A stretch of DNA of 64,000 nt from RGIG9115 sp045128915 (GCA_045128915.1 JBGVIT010000022.1:1-64000); one strand, 5' to 3'. Counted from the stretch's first letter, positions 52,430 to 62,065 are shown. The notes: generated from the sequence alone by a model not told the origin. Made by a program: numbers and translations.

Positions 52430-52741
52430 ATGTACGCAGTAATCGTAACAGGCGGAAAACAGTACAAAGTTTCAGAAGGCGATACTCTCTTTATTGAGAA
52501 GCTTACAGCTGAAGAGGGCGAAGCAGTAACATTTGACCAGGTACTCATGGTAGGCGACGGTGACAAAATAACTGTTGGCGCTCCTGCAGTAGAAGGTGCG
52601 ACTGTTGAAGCTAAGGTTTTGAAGAACGGTAAAGCTAAGAAGATTTACGTTTTCAAAATGAAGAGAAAGAAGAATTACAGACGCAAGAAGGGACACAGAC
52701 AGCCCTTTACAAAAGTTGAAATTACAAAGATTAACGGCTAA
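52430..52741 (+). CDS. rplU: Ribosomal protein L21
   Basis: 103-residue 50S protein with the family start YAVIVTGGKQYKVSEGDTLFIEKL and C-terminal basic stretch KMKRKKNYRRKKGHRQPFT. AGGAGG precedes the ATG. Co-transcribed with rpmA, 38 bases downstream; the usual intervening prp (ysxB) gene is absent. Confidence 0.97.
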   Translation: MYAVIVTGGKQYKVSEGDTLFIEKLTAEEGEAVTFDQVLMVGDGDKITVGAPAVEGATVEAKVLKNGKAKKIYVFKMKRKKNYRRKKGHRQPFTKVEITKING

Positions 52742-52779
52742 GTTCGTAATTGATCACAAGAAAGCAGAGGTGTTAATTC

Positions 52780-53034
52780 ATGGCTCATAAAAAAGGTATG
52801 GGTAGTACCAAAAACGGACGCGATAGCGAAAGTAAACGACTTGGTGCTAAAAAAGCTGACGGTCAGTTCGTATTGGCCGGCAATATCCTCGTAAGACAGA
52901 GAGGAACAAAAATCCACCCCGGAGTTAATGTTGGTAAGGGTAGCGATGATACCTTGTTCGCATTAATCGACGGAAAGGTTAAGTTCGAAAGAAAGGGCAG
53001 GGATAAGACACAGTGTAGTGTTTATTCTGCTTAA
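52780..53034 (+). CDS. rpmA: Ribosomal protein L27, without N-terminal extension
   Basis: 84-residue 50S protein whose N-terminus reaches the peptidyl-transferase centre. It begins directly MAHKKGMGSTKNGRDSESKRLG. Most Firmicutes make L27 with a short extension cleaved by the Prp protease before this point. Here neither the extension nor the prp gene is seen, which is internally consistent. The ribosome site is GCAGAGGTG. Confidence 0.97.
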   Translation: MAHKKGMGSTKNGRDSESKRLGAKKADGQFVLAGNILVRQRGTKIHPGVNVGKGSDDTLFALIDGKVKFERKGRDKTQCSVYSA

Positions 53035-53047
53035 TTTAACAGATGAT

Positions 53048-53080
53048 GGGCTGTCAGGTTTTGACAGCCCTTTTGTTTAA
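53048..53080 (+). terminator. Terminator after rpmA
   Basis: The 9-bp stem gggctgtca / tgacagccc is followed by TTTTGTTT. obgE probably has some independent transcription. Confidence 0.8.
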
Positions 53081-53145
53081 TTATATCCCAATGCCCGATA
53101 GGGATGTTCAGAATTTATTCGGGCAGAAAGGCTATGGAAATTTAT

Positions 53146-54429
53146 ATGTTTATAGATAAAGCAAGAATTTTCATTAAAGCAGGCAACGGAGGAAACGGTT
53201 CTATATCATTTCATCGTGAGAAGTATGTAGCCGCAGGCGGTCCTGACGGCGGTGACGGTGGAAAAGGCGGTAATGTAGTATTCAGAACCGATCCCGGCAT
53301 GACTACTCTTATGGACTTTAAGTATAAGAGAAAGTATCTGGCAGAAAACGGTGGTGACGGCTGGGGCAAGAGACAAAAGGGTAAAAACGGAAGTGATATT
53401 GTCATTTATGTTCCATGCGGTACGCTTATAAGGGATGCAGAGTCAAACAGACTGCTTGCAGATATGTCAGCAGTTGACAAAGAGGTTATACTTGCAAGAG
53501 GCGGAAACGGCGGTTGGGGCAACAGCCATTTTTCCACACCAACCCGTCAGACTCCTAATTTTGCCAAAAACGGCCGCGTGGGAGACGAAAGAATGGTAAC
53601 CCTTGAGCTGAAGCTATTAGCTGATGTGGGACTCGTGGGATTTCCTAACGTGGGAAAGTCAACAATTCTATCTCGCACTACAAAGGCGGAGCCGAAAATT
53701 GCCAATTATCATTTTACTACTCTTGAGCCGAATTTAGGAGTATGCAGCGTAGGAGAACATATGAGTTTTGTGCTTGCTGATATTCCGGGAATTATTGAAG
53801 GTGCAAGTGAGGGTGTAGGGCTTGGTCATGAGTTTTTGCGCCATATTGAGCGTACAAGACTCCTTGTTCACGTGGTTGATGTTTCGTCTATTGAGGGAAG
53901 AAACCCCATAGAAGATTTTAAAATTATCAATAACGAGCTTTCAAAGTACGATATGGAGCTTGAAGAAAGACCGCAGATTATAGCTGCAAATAAGACAGAT
54001 ATAATTCAGGATGAGGAAGCGTATGAAGCGTTTTTGGAATATGCCAAGTCACAAGGCTATGAAGTATATCCTATATCCGCAGCTACCGGTCAGGGCGTTG
54101 ATGAGCTTATGAAGCATGTGTATGAAGCACTTACAAAACTTCCGCCCGTAAAAGAGTTTGAGCCTGATCCTGAGCCGCTTGAGGAACTTTATGATATAAC
54201 AGCTGAAAAAGGCTATAACGTGGAAATCGACAGCGACGGAGTCTATGTAATATCAGGTTCGTGGATAGAAGCTGTTGGCGGAAGTGTAAACTTCTCTGAC
54301 AGGGAATCACTTCAATACTTCCAAAGAGCACTTGTTCGTAAGGGAGTTATTGATGAACTTGTGGAAATGGGAATAGAAGAAGGACAAACTGTTCGTATAG
54401 GCGACTTGGAATTTGATTTTGTATGGTAA
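53146..54429 (+). CDS. obgE: Obg GTPase (ribosome assembly, stress control)
   Basis: About 427 residues. It has the glycine-rich Obg fold at the N-terminus (FIKAGNGGNGSISFHREK...GGDGGKGG), a GTPase domain with G1 FPNVGKST, DIPGIIEGA, NKTD and SAATGQG, and a C-terminal OCT domain. I chose ATG 53146 because the family begins MFIDKA. ATG 53134 (11 residues into the frame) and ATG 53104 are possible but have poor spacing. Adjacent to rplU and rpmA as in many bacteria. Confidence 0.93.
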   Translation: MFIDKARIFIKAGNGGNGSISFHREKYVAAGGPDGGDGGKGGNVVFRTDPGMTTLMDFKYKRKYLAENGGDGWGKRQKGKNGSDIVIYVPCGTLIRDAESNRLLADMSAVDKEVILARGGNGGWGNSHFSTPTRQTPNFAKNGRVGDERMVTLELKLLADVGLVGFPNVGKSTILSRTTKAEPKIANYHFTTLEPNLGVCSVGEHMSFVLADIPGIIEGASEGVGLGHEFLRHIERTRLLVHVVDVSSIEGRNPIEDFKIINNELSKYDMELEERPQIIAANKTDIIQDEEAYEAFLEYAKSQGYEVYPISAATGQGVDELMKHVYEALTKLPPVKEFEPDPEPLEELYDITAEKGYNVEIDSDGVYVISGSWIEAVGGSVNFSDRESLQYFQRALVRKGVIDELVEMGIEEGQTVRIGDLEFDFVW

Positions 54430-54484
54430 GATAATCAAATTGTAGCAAAATTTTAAAAAAATATATAAAAATTGTAAAAAACTA

Positions 54485-54513
54485 TTGAAAAGTTTGTAAC
54501 TATCTGTTAAAAT
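54485..54513 (+). promoter_or_regulatory. Promoter of the WalR/WalK operon with WalR-like half-sites
   Basis: TTGAAA (54485-54490), 17 bases, TAAAAT (54508-54513). The spacer contains TGTAAC-4-TGTTAA, one base off the WalR box spacing, so autoregulation is possible. Confidence 0.5.
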
Positions 54514-54568
54514 AGAAGATAAGATTTAATGCCCACTTGGGCAATGAAAACCGAAAGGAATTGATAGC

Positions 54569-55282
54569 ATGGAAAGAAAAATCCTTATTATTGAGGATGA
54601 GCAGAATATAGTTGACATCTTGAAGTTTAATCTTAAGAAAGAGGGCTTTGAAACTATTGAAGCTTATGACGGTGCAACCGGTCTTGAACTTGCACTTACT
54701 GCTAATCCCAATCTTATTCTCCTTGACGTTATGCTTCCTCAAATGGACGGATATGAAGTTTGCAGAAAAATAAGAGAGGAACATTCTCAGGTGCCTATCA
54801 TAATGCTTACAGCAAGAGAAGAGGAGCTTGATAAGGTTCTGGGCCTTGAGCTTGGTGCTGATGACTATATGACAAAGCCGTTTTCAATGCGTGAGCTTAC
54901 AGCACGTGTAAAGGCTAACCTCAGAAGAGTCGCACCTGCCAATCAGGACAAGTCTGCAAAGGCACAGCCCGGAAATCTCATTATTTCAGGCGACCTTACA
55001 ATCAATACCGAAAGATACGAAGCGATTAAGAACAAAAAGGTTCTTGATATCACAATAAGAGAATTTGAGCTTCTTAAGTTCCTTGCAACTCAGCCTGATA
55101 AGATTTTCTCAAGAGAAAAGCTTCTTGAAAATGTATGGGGTTATGAGTATTACGGAGATGTAAGAACAGTAGATGTAACGGTTAGAAGACTCAGAGAAAA
55201 AATAGAGGACGATCCGAGCCTTCCTAAGTATATCATTACAAAACGCGGTATTGGCTACTATTTTAATAAGACAGAGGAATAA
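54569..55282 (+). CDS. walR: Response regulator WalR-like (OmpR/PhoB family)
   Basis: A 237-residue regulator. The receiver domain begins KILIIEDEQNIVDIL, with phospho-acceptor Asp53 in LLDVMLPQMDG and the conserved Thr and Lys further on. The winged-helix C-terminal domain has REKLLENVWGYEYYGDVRTVDVTVRRLREKI, a strong match to the WalR/PhoP group. Assignment to WalR rests on the following kinase and YycI-like gene and on wal-locus genes nearby on the other strand. Confidence 0.88.
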   Translation: MERKILIIEDEQNIVDILKFNLKKEGFETIEAYDGATGLELALTANPNLILLDVMLPQMDGYEVCRKIREEHSQVPIIMLTAREEELDKVLGLELGADDYMTKPFSMRELTARVKANLRRVAPANQDKSAKAQPGNLIISGDLTINTERYEAIKNKKVLDITIREFELLKFLATQPDKIFSREKLLENVWGYEYYGDVRTVDVTVRRLREKIEDDPSLPKYIITKRGIGYYFNKTEE

Positions 55283-55285
55283 GCT

Positions 55286-57109
55286 TTGAATTTTAAAAGT
55301 ATAAAATGGAAGATAAGTCTGATGTTTGCACTATGTATAGCTTTTGTGCTTACAGTTGTGTGCGTATGTCAGACTATTTCCGTAATTTGCGGAGAAAAAC
55401 AAGATTTTGAAAATACTCTTAAGAGTGTTTTCAATGAAGAATTTGTTGATGAACTTTCAGCAATAGCCGAAAGTGTTCATTATACAGTTGACGGTGCAAA
55501 CGCTGAAAATATCACCATAAGCACCGTTGCGACGGATAACTCAAAATTGCTGTATGAGGCGGTATGGGCACATTCCGCTGAGCTTGGAATAAGCACAGAC
55601 AGATTCATGTGTATTCTCGACCGTTCCGGAAGTCCTGTATTTAGTACAAGCAGTGAGATTCTCGATACCGGAATAAACAAAACTGCATCTGTTATTTCTG
55701 CTTTGAACGGCAATGAGGCTATTTCTGCATCACCTCTCAGAATGCATAGTGATTATGCTTTATCGGTGAGTACCGCTGATAATATAGTTTATGTGTGCGA
55801 CACGGGCAAAAAGCTTTATGATGAGGTAGAGAATGTTTTGTACATATATCTAAGAAGCCTCATATTTGCGCTTGTGTTCTCGTTTTTTGCAGGCATGTAT
55901 CTGGCAGGCTCTGTTACTGTTCCGCTCAAAAAAATGAGCGATTGGGCAAAACAGCTTGCGGCAGGTAATCTTGATGCCAAGACCGATATACCGGGCAACG
56001 ACGAGCTTTCCGAACTTTCCAAGGCGTTGACGGACATGGCGTATAATCTTGATGATGCCAGCGCAGACGCAAGACGTGAGAAAACAAAGCTTGAAACAAT
56101 ACTTCAGGCTATGACTGACGGATTGCTTGCATTTAATACTGAGGGTGCTCTCATTCACTATAACGAAGAAGCAAAGCTCCTGCTTGGCAGAAACTTTCTT
56201 GACGATATAGTGTTTGACAGCTTTTTTAAGGAAATCAATGCAAATATCACCATAGGCGACCTTTTGTATATGCAGCCGGCAGAGGATATAGAGCGCCATG
56301 TGGTTATGGATAAAGAGCGCTATATTGATATGAATTTCAAGACCTTTGAGCTTAACGGCAAAATTGCCGGTATAGTTGTTGTGCTTCACGATATGACCAA
56401 GCAGGAAAAGCTTGAACAGTCCCGAAGAGGTTTTGTTGCTGACGTATCTCATGAGCTAAGAACTCCAATCACAACAATTAAGTCATATGCAGAAACCTTG
56501 CTTGACTCAACGGAGGACTATGGTGAGCTGTTCAGGAGATTTCTGGGCGTTATCGCATCGGAAGCGGACAGAATGGCAAGGCTTATAAGCGACTTGCTTA
56601 CTTTGTCATCTCTTGACGATAAGCATGCAACGTATAAAATTCCTGAAGAAATTGATATAAGAAATATGCTTACTGCTGTAACTGAGCGTTTTCAGATTCC
56701 GGCAAAGAAGAAGGAACAGACTCTTATTTACAGCCCTATTAACGATGTGCCAAATATTATGGGTGATCCGGATGCCCTTGAAAGAGTAATTATAAATATC
56801 ATCGGAAATGCGGTGAAATATACTCAGGAAGGCGGACATATTGAGGTTTACTCGAGTAAGGTCTATAATGACATCTGTGTTAAAGTAACTGATAATGGTA
56901 TGGGTATAGCAGAAGAAAGCCTGCCCCATATTTTTGACAGATTTTACAGAGTAGATAAGGCGCGCTCAAGAGATACGGGCGGCACCGGTCTTGGTCTTGC
57001 CATTGCGAAGCAGACAATAGAAACAGACTTTAAGGGCAAAATCAAAATAAGCAGTGAGGTAGGAAAGGGGACAGAGGTTAGTATAACTATCCCTGTATCC
57101 TCAACATAA
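55286..57109 (+). CDS. walK: Sensor histidine kinase WalK-like
   Basis: A 607-residue kinase. A TM segment (about 10-33), an extracytoplasmic sensor region (to about 185), a second TM (about 190-210), HAMP (about 210-260), PAS (about 262-370), HisKA with FVADVSHELRTP (phospho-acceptor His389), and an ATPase domain with NAVKYT, DNGMGI and GGTGLGLA. Start TTG 55286 is three bases after the walR stop. The domain order matches WalK. Confidence 0.9.
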   Translation: MNFKSIKWKISLMFALCIAFVLTVVCVCQTISVICGEKQDFENTLKSVFNEEFVDELSAIAESVHYTVDGANAENITISTVATDNSKLLYEAVWAHSAELGISTDRFMCILDRSGSPVFSTSSEILDTGINKTASVISALNGNEAISASPLRMHSDYALSVSTADNIVYVCDTGKKLYDEVENVLYIYLRSLIFALVFSFFAGMYLAGSVTVPLKKMSDWAKQLAAGNLDAKTDIPGNDELSELSKALTDMAYNLDDASADARREKTKLETILQAMTDGLLAFNTEGALIHYNEEAKLLLGRNFLDDIVFDSFFKEINANITIGDLLYMQPAEDIERHVVMDKERYIDMNFKTFELNGKIAGIVVVLHDMTKQEKLEQSRRGFVADVSHELRTPITTIKSYAETLLDSTEDYGELFRRFLGVIASEADRMARLISDLLTLSSLDDKHATYKIPEEIDIRNMLTAVTERFQIPAKKKEQTLIYSPINDVPNIMGDPDALERVIINIIGNAVKYTQEGGHIEVYSSKVYNDICVKVTDNGMGIAEESLPHIFDRFYRVDKARSRDTGGTGLGLAIAKQTIETDFKGKIKISSEVGKGTEVSITIPVSST

Positions 57110-57114
57110 GGATT

Positions 57115-57882
57115 ATGAAGCTTTTTAAAAGAACGAGTATTTTTTTGTCAATTTTTATAGTTCTTATATGGGTATCGCTTACAATATGGGCGTATTATCC
57201 ACTCAATAACGTACGTGTTACAGATGCAGAAAAGCAGCAGACCAGACAGCTTTTAAGAAAGAATAATATAACAGCTTTGGATACTGTATTTGATATAAGA
57301 ATAAAAGCGGTCAGCACTCCGCAGGTTCAATATCTTACTCAAAATAAAAAGTTATTTGATGAAGCATGCAAAAAAGGCAAGCTTGAGAAAAAAGACGAAA
57401 ACACTTATGCATTTGACGAATCGGAGCTGCAGATTTCAGGAAGTTCTGTTATTATAACCGGTAAAAGTGACATTATTGAAAAAATCACTTCTGATACAGC
57501 ACTTGCAAAATCTAAAAAGCTTATTGAGTGGCTTAATCTTTCAAAGAAGAATATGTCTGCTTATGTGTATGAAAAAATGGATGGTATTCTGGTAACCTTT
57601 ATACCGGAGTATAAAGGGAGACGTATTTTTGACCTTAAAGTTAGCGTTATGATGTACGGTCAATCCGAATTTAAGGTTGAAGCAATACCGTTTGAACTTA
57701 AGCGTTCAGGAGAAAAGAGACTTCCTGTTTCCACTTGTTCGGCTCTTGCAGAGCTTGCGCTGTCAGGTACGGCAAACGGGGAGGAAATTCATGATATGAT
57801 TCTCGGCTATAAAACCGATGGAAAAATGTTGAAGCCTGTATGGGAAATAGAGGCAGCTAATAATATATATTACATGGATTAA
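57115..57882 (+). CDS. YycI-like WalK-associated protein
   Basis: A 255-residue protein with one N-terminal membrane anchor (about 8-28) and an extracytoplasmic domain. In Bacillus, YycH and YycI are anchored proteins that modulate WalK. This gene follows walK by five bases and has the same topology and size as YycI, so the identification is by context with weak sequence resemblance. There is no separate YycH. Confidence 0.6.
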   Translation: MKLFKRTSIFLSIFIVLIWVSLTIWAYYPLNNVRVTDAEKQQTRQLLRKNNITALDTVFDIRIKAVSTPQVQYLTQNKKLFDEACKKGKLEKKDENTYAFDESELQISGSSVIITGKSDIIEKITSDTALAKSKKLIEWLNLSKKNMSAYVYEKMDGILVTFIPEYKGRRIFDLKVSVMMYGQSEFKVEAIPFELKRSGEKRLPVSTCSALAELALSGTANGEEIHDMILGYKTDGKMLKPVWEIEAANNIYYMD

Positions 57883-57885
57883 AAA

Positions 57886-57926
57886 AAAGGAATTTTCATA
57901 AATAATGAAAATTCCTTTTTTATTAA
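57886..57926 (+). terminator. Terminator of the wal operon
   Basis: The stem aaggaattttcat / atgaaaattcctt is followed by six T. Confidence 0.85.
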
Positions 57927-57977
57927 TTAGATATATATAAACTCATAGGTATGTTCAGGGACAGTTTACAAAAATCC

Positions 57978-59354
57978 TCATTTTTTTAGTTTATAAGCTG
58001 CATTAAGTGCGTCGCTTACTGTTGCTGCGGCAGATACTTCAATTCCGTCCGGAACTTTCACACCTCTCATGGCGGCTTTTGGTACAATGGCTTTTGTAAA
58101 TCCAAGCTTTGCTGCTTCGTTGAGTCTTTTTTCTAATTGTGAAACAGTTCTCAGTTCACCGCCAAGACCTACCTCGCCGATAAATATCATATCAGGTGGC
58201 AGAGAAATGTCTTTAAGCCCTGTTGCAATGGCTGCGCAAAGTCCAAGGTCGATGGCAGTTTCATCAATTCTCAAACCGCCTGCAACGTTTATGTATATAT
58301 CATGCCCTGAAAGCTTAATTCTTGCTCTTTTTTCAAGAACGGCTGTCATAAGAAGAACTCTGTTAATATCTATGCCTGATGACATTCTTCTGGGGTTTCC
58401 AAATCCCGTAGCAGTAACAAGCGCTTGAATTTCTGCAAGAACTCCGCGACTTCCCTCCATAGTACATACAACAGCACTCCCTGATGTATCCTCTTCTCTG
58501 CCTTCAAGAAGCATGGCGGAAGGGTTTTCTACTTCCACAAGTCCCTTTGTCTGCATTTCAAACACACCTATTTCGTTTGTAGAACCAAATCTGTTTTTAA
58601 CACATCTCAATATTCTGAAAGTCATTTGGCGGTCGCCCTCGAAATACAGAACGCAGTCCACCATATGCTCAAGAACTCTTGGACCGGCAAGTGAGCCGTC
58701 TTTTGTAACATGTCCTACAATAAACATGGATATGTTGTTTTGCTTTGCAATGTACATAAGAAGGTTAGTAGCTTCGCGCACCTGCGGAACGCTTCCGGGA
58801 GCTGATGCAATATCCTGACGGTGCATTGTCTGAATAGAGTCGATGATTACAATATCAGGCATAATAGCTGTTATATAATCAGAAATAGTTTCTATATCAG
58901 TTTCAGATACAAGATAAAGATTATCGCCGCTGACTTCCAGACGTTCAGCTCTCATTTTTATCTGACCTTCCGATTCCTCGCCTGATACATAAAGTATTTT
59001 CTTGTCAGCGCCCGTATGTCTGCAAATCTGCAAAAGAAGTGTTGATTTGCCGATGCCAGGATCGCCGCCTACCAATATAAGTGAACCTTTTACAATGCCG
59101 CCGCCCAGAACTCTGTCAAGCTCGCCAATTCCCGTTGTGTATCTTGAATACTTATCCACTTCAATTTGTTTTATTGATTTTGGCAAATTAGTCGGAGCAG
59201 GTCTTGTGCCTGACGGTTTATGAGTTGAAGCCGGCTCTGACACGATAGTTTCCGTAAGAGTGTTCCATTTGTTGCAGGAGGGACATTTGCCCATCCATTT
59301 AGGACTTTGATAGCCACATTCAGAGCAAATATATTGTGTTTTACTTTTTGCCAT
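57978..59354 (-). CDS. radA: DNA repair protein RadA
   Basis: A RecA-like branch-migration helicase of 458 residues. It has an N-terminal zinc finger (CSECGYQSPKWMGKCPSC), Walker A GGDPGIGKSTLL, the RadA signature KNRFGSTNEIGVF, and a C-terminal Lon-like domain. The ATG at 59354 is chosen because AAAGGAG lies just upstream; a longer frame begins at 59372. It is last in the murA-walJ-rlmH-radA minus-strand row. Confidence 0.94.
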   Translation of the reverse strand: MAKSKTQYICSECGYQSPKWMGKCPSCNKWNTLTETIVSEPASTHKPSGTRPAPTNLPKSIKQIEVDKYSRYTTGIGELDRVLGGGIVKGSLILVGGDPGIGKSTLLLQICRHTGADKKILYVSGEESEGQIKMRAERLEVSGDNLYLVSETDIETISDYITAIMPDIVIIDSIQTMHRQDIASAPGSVPQVREATNLLMYIAKQNNISMFIVGHVTKDGSLAGPRVLEHMVDCVLYFEGDRQMTFRILRCVKNRFGSTNEIGVFEMQTKGLVEVENPSAMLLEGREEDTSGSAVVCTMEGSRGVLAEIQALVTATGFGNPRRMSSGIDINRVLLMTAVLEKRARIKLSGHDIYINVAGGLRIDETAIDLGLCAAIATGLKDISLPPDMIFIGEVGLGGELRTVSQLEKRLNEAAKLGFTKAIVPKAAMRGVKVPDGIEVSAAATVSDALNAAYKLKK

Positions 59355-59368
59355 AACAACAACTCCTT

Positions 59369-59842
59369 TCATTTATGATAGCTTTGGTTATTGATGATTT
59401 TATAGCCGCGATAAATCTGCTCTAAAAGAACAACACGCATAAGCTGGTGGGGGAGAGTGATTTTTCCAAAGCTCATTTTGGTGCTTGCGGCTTTTTTTAC
59501 TTCGTCAGAAAGTCCGAGAGAGCCGCCTATTATAAAAGTAATGCGGCTGTTGGTATTAGCCGTTGTATTAAGATAGTGGGCTATATCCTCGCTTGAATAC
59601 TGACTGCCCTCAATGCACATTGCTATCACAGCTCCGGGGCGTAGTTTTGAAAGGATTTGCCTGCCTTCGCTTTCTTTGATTTTTTCCATTACCTTAGCCG
59701 ATGCGTTGTCGGGTATTTTCTCGTCAGGAATTTCCGTTATGGTCAGCTTGACAAAAGCAGAAAGACGCTTTGAGTATTCCTCAATAGCGTCTCTTAAAAA
59801 CTTTTCTTTGATTTTGCCTACTGCTATTATATCAATATTCAT
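59369..59842 (-). CDS. rlmH: 23S rRNA (pseudouridine1915-N3) methyltransferase RlmH
   Basis: A 157-residue SPOUT-class methyltransferase acting on helix 69 of 23S rRNA. It has the start MNIDIIAVGKIKEKFL, FIIGGSLGLSDEV for SAM binding, and SFGKITLPHQLMRVVLLEQIYRGYKI at the C-terminus, all typical. The ATG at 59842 has AAAGGAAA upstream. In Bacillus this gene belongs to the wal neighbourhood. Confidence 0.95.
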   Translation of the reverse strand: MNIDIIAVGKIKEKFLRDAIEEYSKRLSAFVKLTITEIPDEKIPDNASAKVMEKIKESEGRQILSKLRPGAVIAMCIEGSQYSSEDIAHYLNTTANTNSRITFIIGGSLGLSDEVKKAASTKMSFGKITLPHQLMRVVLLEQIYRGYKIINNQSYHK

Positions 59843-59855
59843 ATATTTTCCTTTA

Positions 59856-60629
59856 TCATACAGCAAATCTGGTTATTTCATATCGTGATGCAACGCAAAG
59901 CCCTACATTATCAAATCCGTTGGCTTTTAGTGCATTGCGGGTTGTTATTTCAGCAATTTCGGGGGTGTTGTTCTCCTTGCTCAGATGAGCAAGCATTATA
60001 TTTTCTGTTCCGCTGTGGGCAAGGCGGAGTGCTACCTGAGCCGTAAGCTCGTTTGACATATGTCCGTGGGATGAAAGAATACGCTGTTTTAGATAATAGG
60101 GATATGAGCCGTATCTTAGCATTTCCACATCGTGATTTGATTCGAGTATAATCTGCTTGCTGCCCCTTATTTGTTCAAATAAAGATTCAGGCATAAACCC
60201 TATATCCGTAGCAAGCGTGTATTTTCCTTCTGCAGTAAAAAAGCTGTATCCCACCGGATCTGCAGCATCGTGGGGTATAGAAAATGGTTGTACGTCTATT
60301 GTGCCGACTGAAAACATTTTTCCGGCACTTATAATATTTACCTGCTCATCTGAAAGCTTTCCGGTATTCATTGCACAAAAGGTCTTTTCGGTTGCATATA
60401 CCGACAATCCGTATCTTCTTGCAATCACACCTATACCGCTTGTATGGTCGGTATGCTCATGAGTTATAAGCACGCCTGAAATGTTTTCGGGAGCTATTGA
60501 AGCATCATTTAACCGCTCCGCAAGCTTTTTGCCTGAAATTCCGCAGTCAATAAGTAATGTTGTGCTTCCGTCTGTTATAAGGGAGGAGTTGCCAGATGAG
60601 CCGCTTGTAAGTGATATAAACTGTATCAT
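59856..60629 (-). CDS. walJ: Metallo-beta-lactamase-fold protein WalJ/YycJ-like
   Basis: A 257-residue metallohydrolase-fold protein. The metal motif HEHTDH is near residue 60, with further ligands in SIPHDAADPVGY and SSHGHMS. In Bacillus, YycJ (WalJ) is encoded in the wal operon and linked to cell-division and DNA-repair phenotypes. Here it is separated from walRK and inverted. The ribosome site is GGAGGGATT. Confidence 0.87.
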   Translation of the reverse strand: MIQFISLTSGSSGNSSLITDGSTTLLIDCGISGKKLAERLNDASIAPENISGVLITHEHTDHTSGIGVIARRYGLSVYATEKTFCAMNTGKLSDEQVNIISAGKMFSVGTIDVQPFSIPHDAADPVGYSFFTAEGKYTLATDIGFMPESLFEQIRGSKQIILESNHDVEMLRYGSYPYYLKQRILSSHGHMSNELTAQVALRLAHSGTENIMLAHLSKENNTPEIAEITTRNALKANGFDNVGLCVASRYEITRFAV

Positions 60630-60650
60630 CCAAAATCCCTCCTATAACAA

Positions 60651-61934
60651 TTATTCTGCATCAGATATTACTGTAACTCGCTTAATGTCAGCTCCCAGCT
60701 TGACAAATTTCTCTTCAAATCTTTCGTAGCCTCTGTCAATATGGTATATATCTGTGATTTCTGTTGTTCCGTTTGCCATAAGTCCTGCGATTATCATAGC
60801 AGCTCCGGCTCTCAGGTCATGTGCCTGAACAGATGCTCCGTAGAGCTTATCTACGCCGTCTATCATTGCAAGCTTTCCTTCTACGCGGATTTGTGCGCCC
60901 ATTCTCTTAAGCTCGCTTACATATCTGAATCGATTGTCCCATACACCCTCACGAGCGGTGCTTGCGCCTTTAACCGTTGTAAGGAAAGTAACCAGCTGAG
61001 GCTGCATATCTGTGGGATAACCGGGGTATGGCATGGCTATAAAGTTAATTCTCTTGAATACAGTATTTTCAGGCACATAAACTCTCACGCTGTCATCAAA
61101 TTCCTGAACCTCTGCACCGGCTTCCACAAGCTTAGCTGTAATTGGTTCAAGATGCCTTGGTATAACATTGGTGATTGTAACGTCGCCACGTGTTGCAGCT
61201 GCGGCAATCATAAACGTTCCTGCTTCAATCTGGTCGGGAATAATGGTGTATGTTCCGCCTTTCAGAGTTTGTACTCCTCGTATTCTTATAGTATCAGTTC
61301 CGGCGCCTCGTATATTTGCACCCATTGCATTAAGAAAATTCGCAAGGTCCACGATGTGCGGCTCTTTTGCAGCGTTTTCTATAATAGTAGTGCCTCCTGC
61401 TTTTACTGCAGCGAGGATTGCGTTAATTGTAGCTCCTACTGAAACTATGTCAAAATATATATTTGCGCCTGTAAGCTTTTCTTTTCTTGTTTTGCCTGTA
61501 ATAATGCTGCCTGTCACTTCAATATCTGCACCTAAGGCTTCAAAACTCTTTATATGCTGGTCTATGGGGCGTGTACCAAAGTCACAGCCACCGGGAGTAT
61601 CCATAATAAACTGTTGAAAACGTCCCAGCAAAGCACCCATCAGATAGCTTGAACCTCGCATTTTTCGGGTAAGCTCCTTAGATGGCTCAAAGGTTTTGAT
61701 ATTGCGACAGTCAATGTCAACGGTGTTATTGTCAATATATTTAACATCAGCACCAAGCTTTTTCAGGATTTTAACAAACAGCTTTGTGTCCTGTATGTCC
61801 GGAAGATTTTCAAGCCTGCACTTGTCATCGAGTAGTATGCAAGCGGGAATGATAGCGACAGCGGCATTCTTTGCTCCGCTGATGTCAACTGTTCCGGTAA
61901 GGCGTTTCCCACCTTGTATTATAAGCTTTTCCAT
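60651..61934 (-). CDS. murA: UDP-N-acetylglucosamine 1-carboxyvinyltransferase (MurA)
   Basis: First committed step of peptidoglycan synthesis, transferring enolpyruvate from PEP. 427 residues. It has the typical start KLIIQGGKRLTGTVDISGAKNAA, catalytic Cys117 in GGCDFGTRPID (Asp variants would confer fosfomycin resistance; here it is Cys), and HLRAGA/HDLRAGAAMIIAGLMA near the C-terminus. First gene of the murA-walJ-rlmH-radA row. Confidence 0.96.
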   Translation of the reverse strand: MEKLIIQGGKRLTGTVDISGAKNAAVAIIPACILLDDKCRLENLPDIQDTKLFVKILKKLGADVKYIDNNTVDIDCRNIKTFEPSKELTRKMRGSSYLMGALLGRFQQFIMDTPGGCDFGTRPIDQHIKSFEALGADIEVTGSIITGKTRKEKLTGANIYFDIVSVGATINAILAAVKAGGTTIIENAAKEPHIVDLANFLNAMGANIRGAGTDTIRIRGVQTLKGGTYTIIPDQIEAGTFMIAAAATRGDVTITNVIPRHLEPITAKLVEAGAEVQEFDDSVRVYVPENTVFKRINFIAMPYPGYPTDMQPQLVTFLTTVKGASTAREGVWDNRFRYVSELKRMGAQIRVEGKLAMIDGVDKLYGASVQAHDLRAGAAMIIAGLMANGTTEITDIYHIDRGYERFEEKFVKLGADIKRVTVISDAE

Positions 61935-62065
61935 TTAGCTACACCTCTTTTGTTGGCATGATGCACAATCTATTCCTATACAGCAATTATACCATAAATA
62001 AATCTATTGTAAAGTCCAACGCTAAAAAAACATAAAAATTTAATCATATTGCAAACAAACCATAC

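Noticed and set aside
55850..56452. Long reading frame on the minus strand inside walK
   Set aside because: It is a shadow of the kinase coding frame, with no ribosome site and no recognisable protein family.
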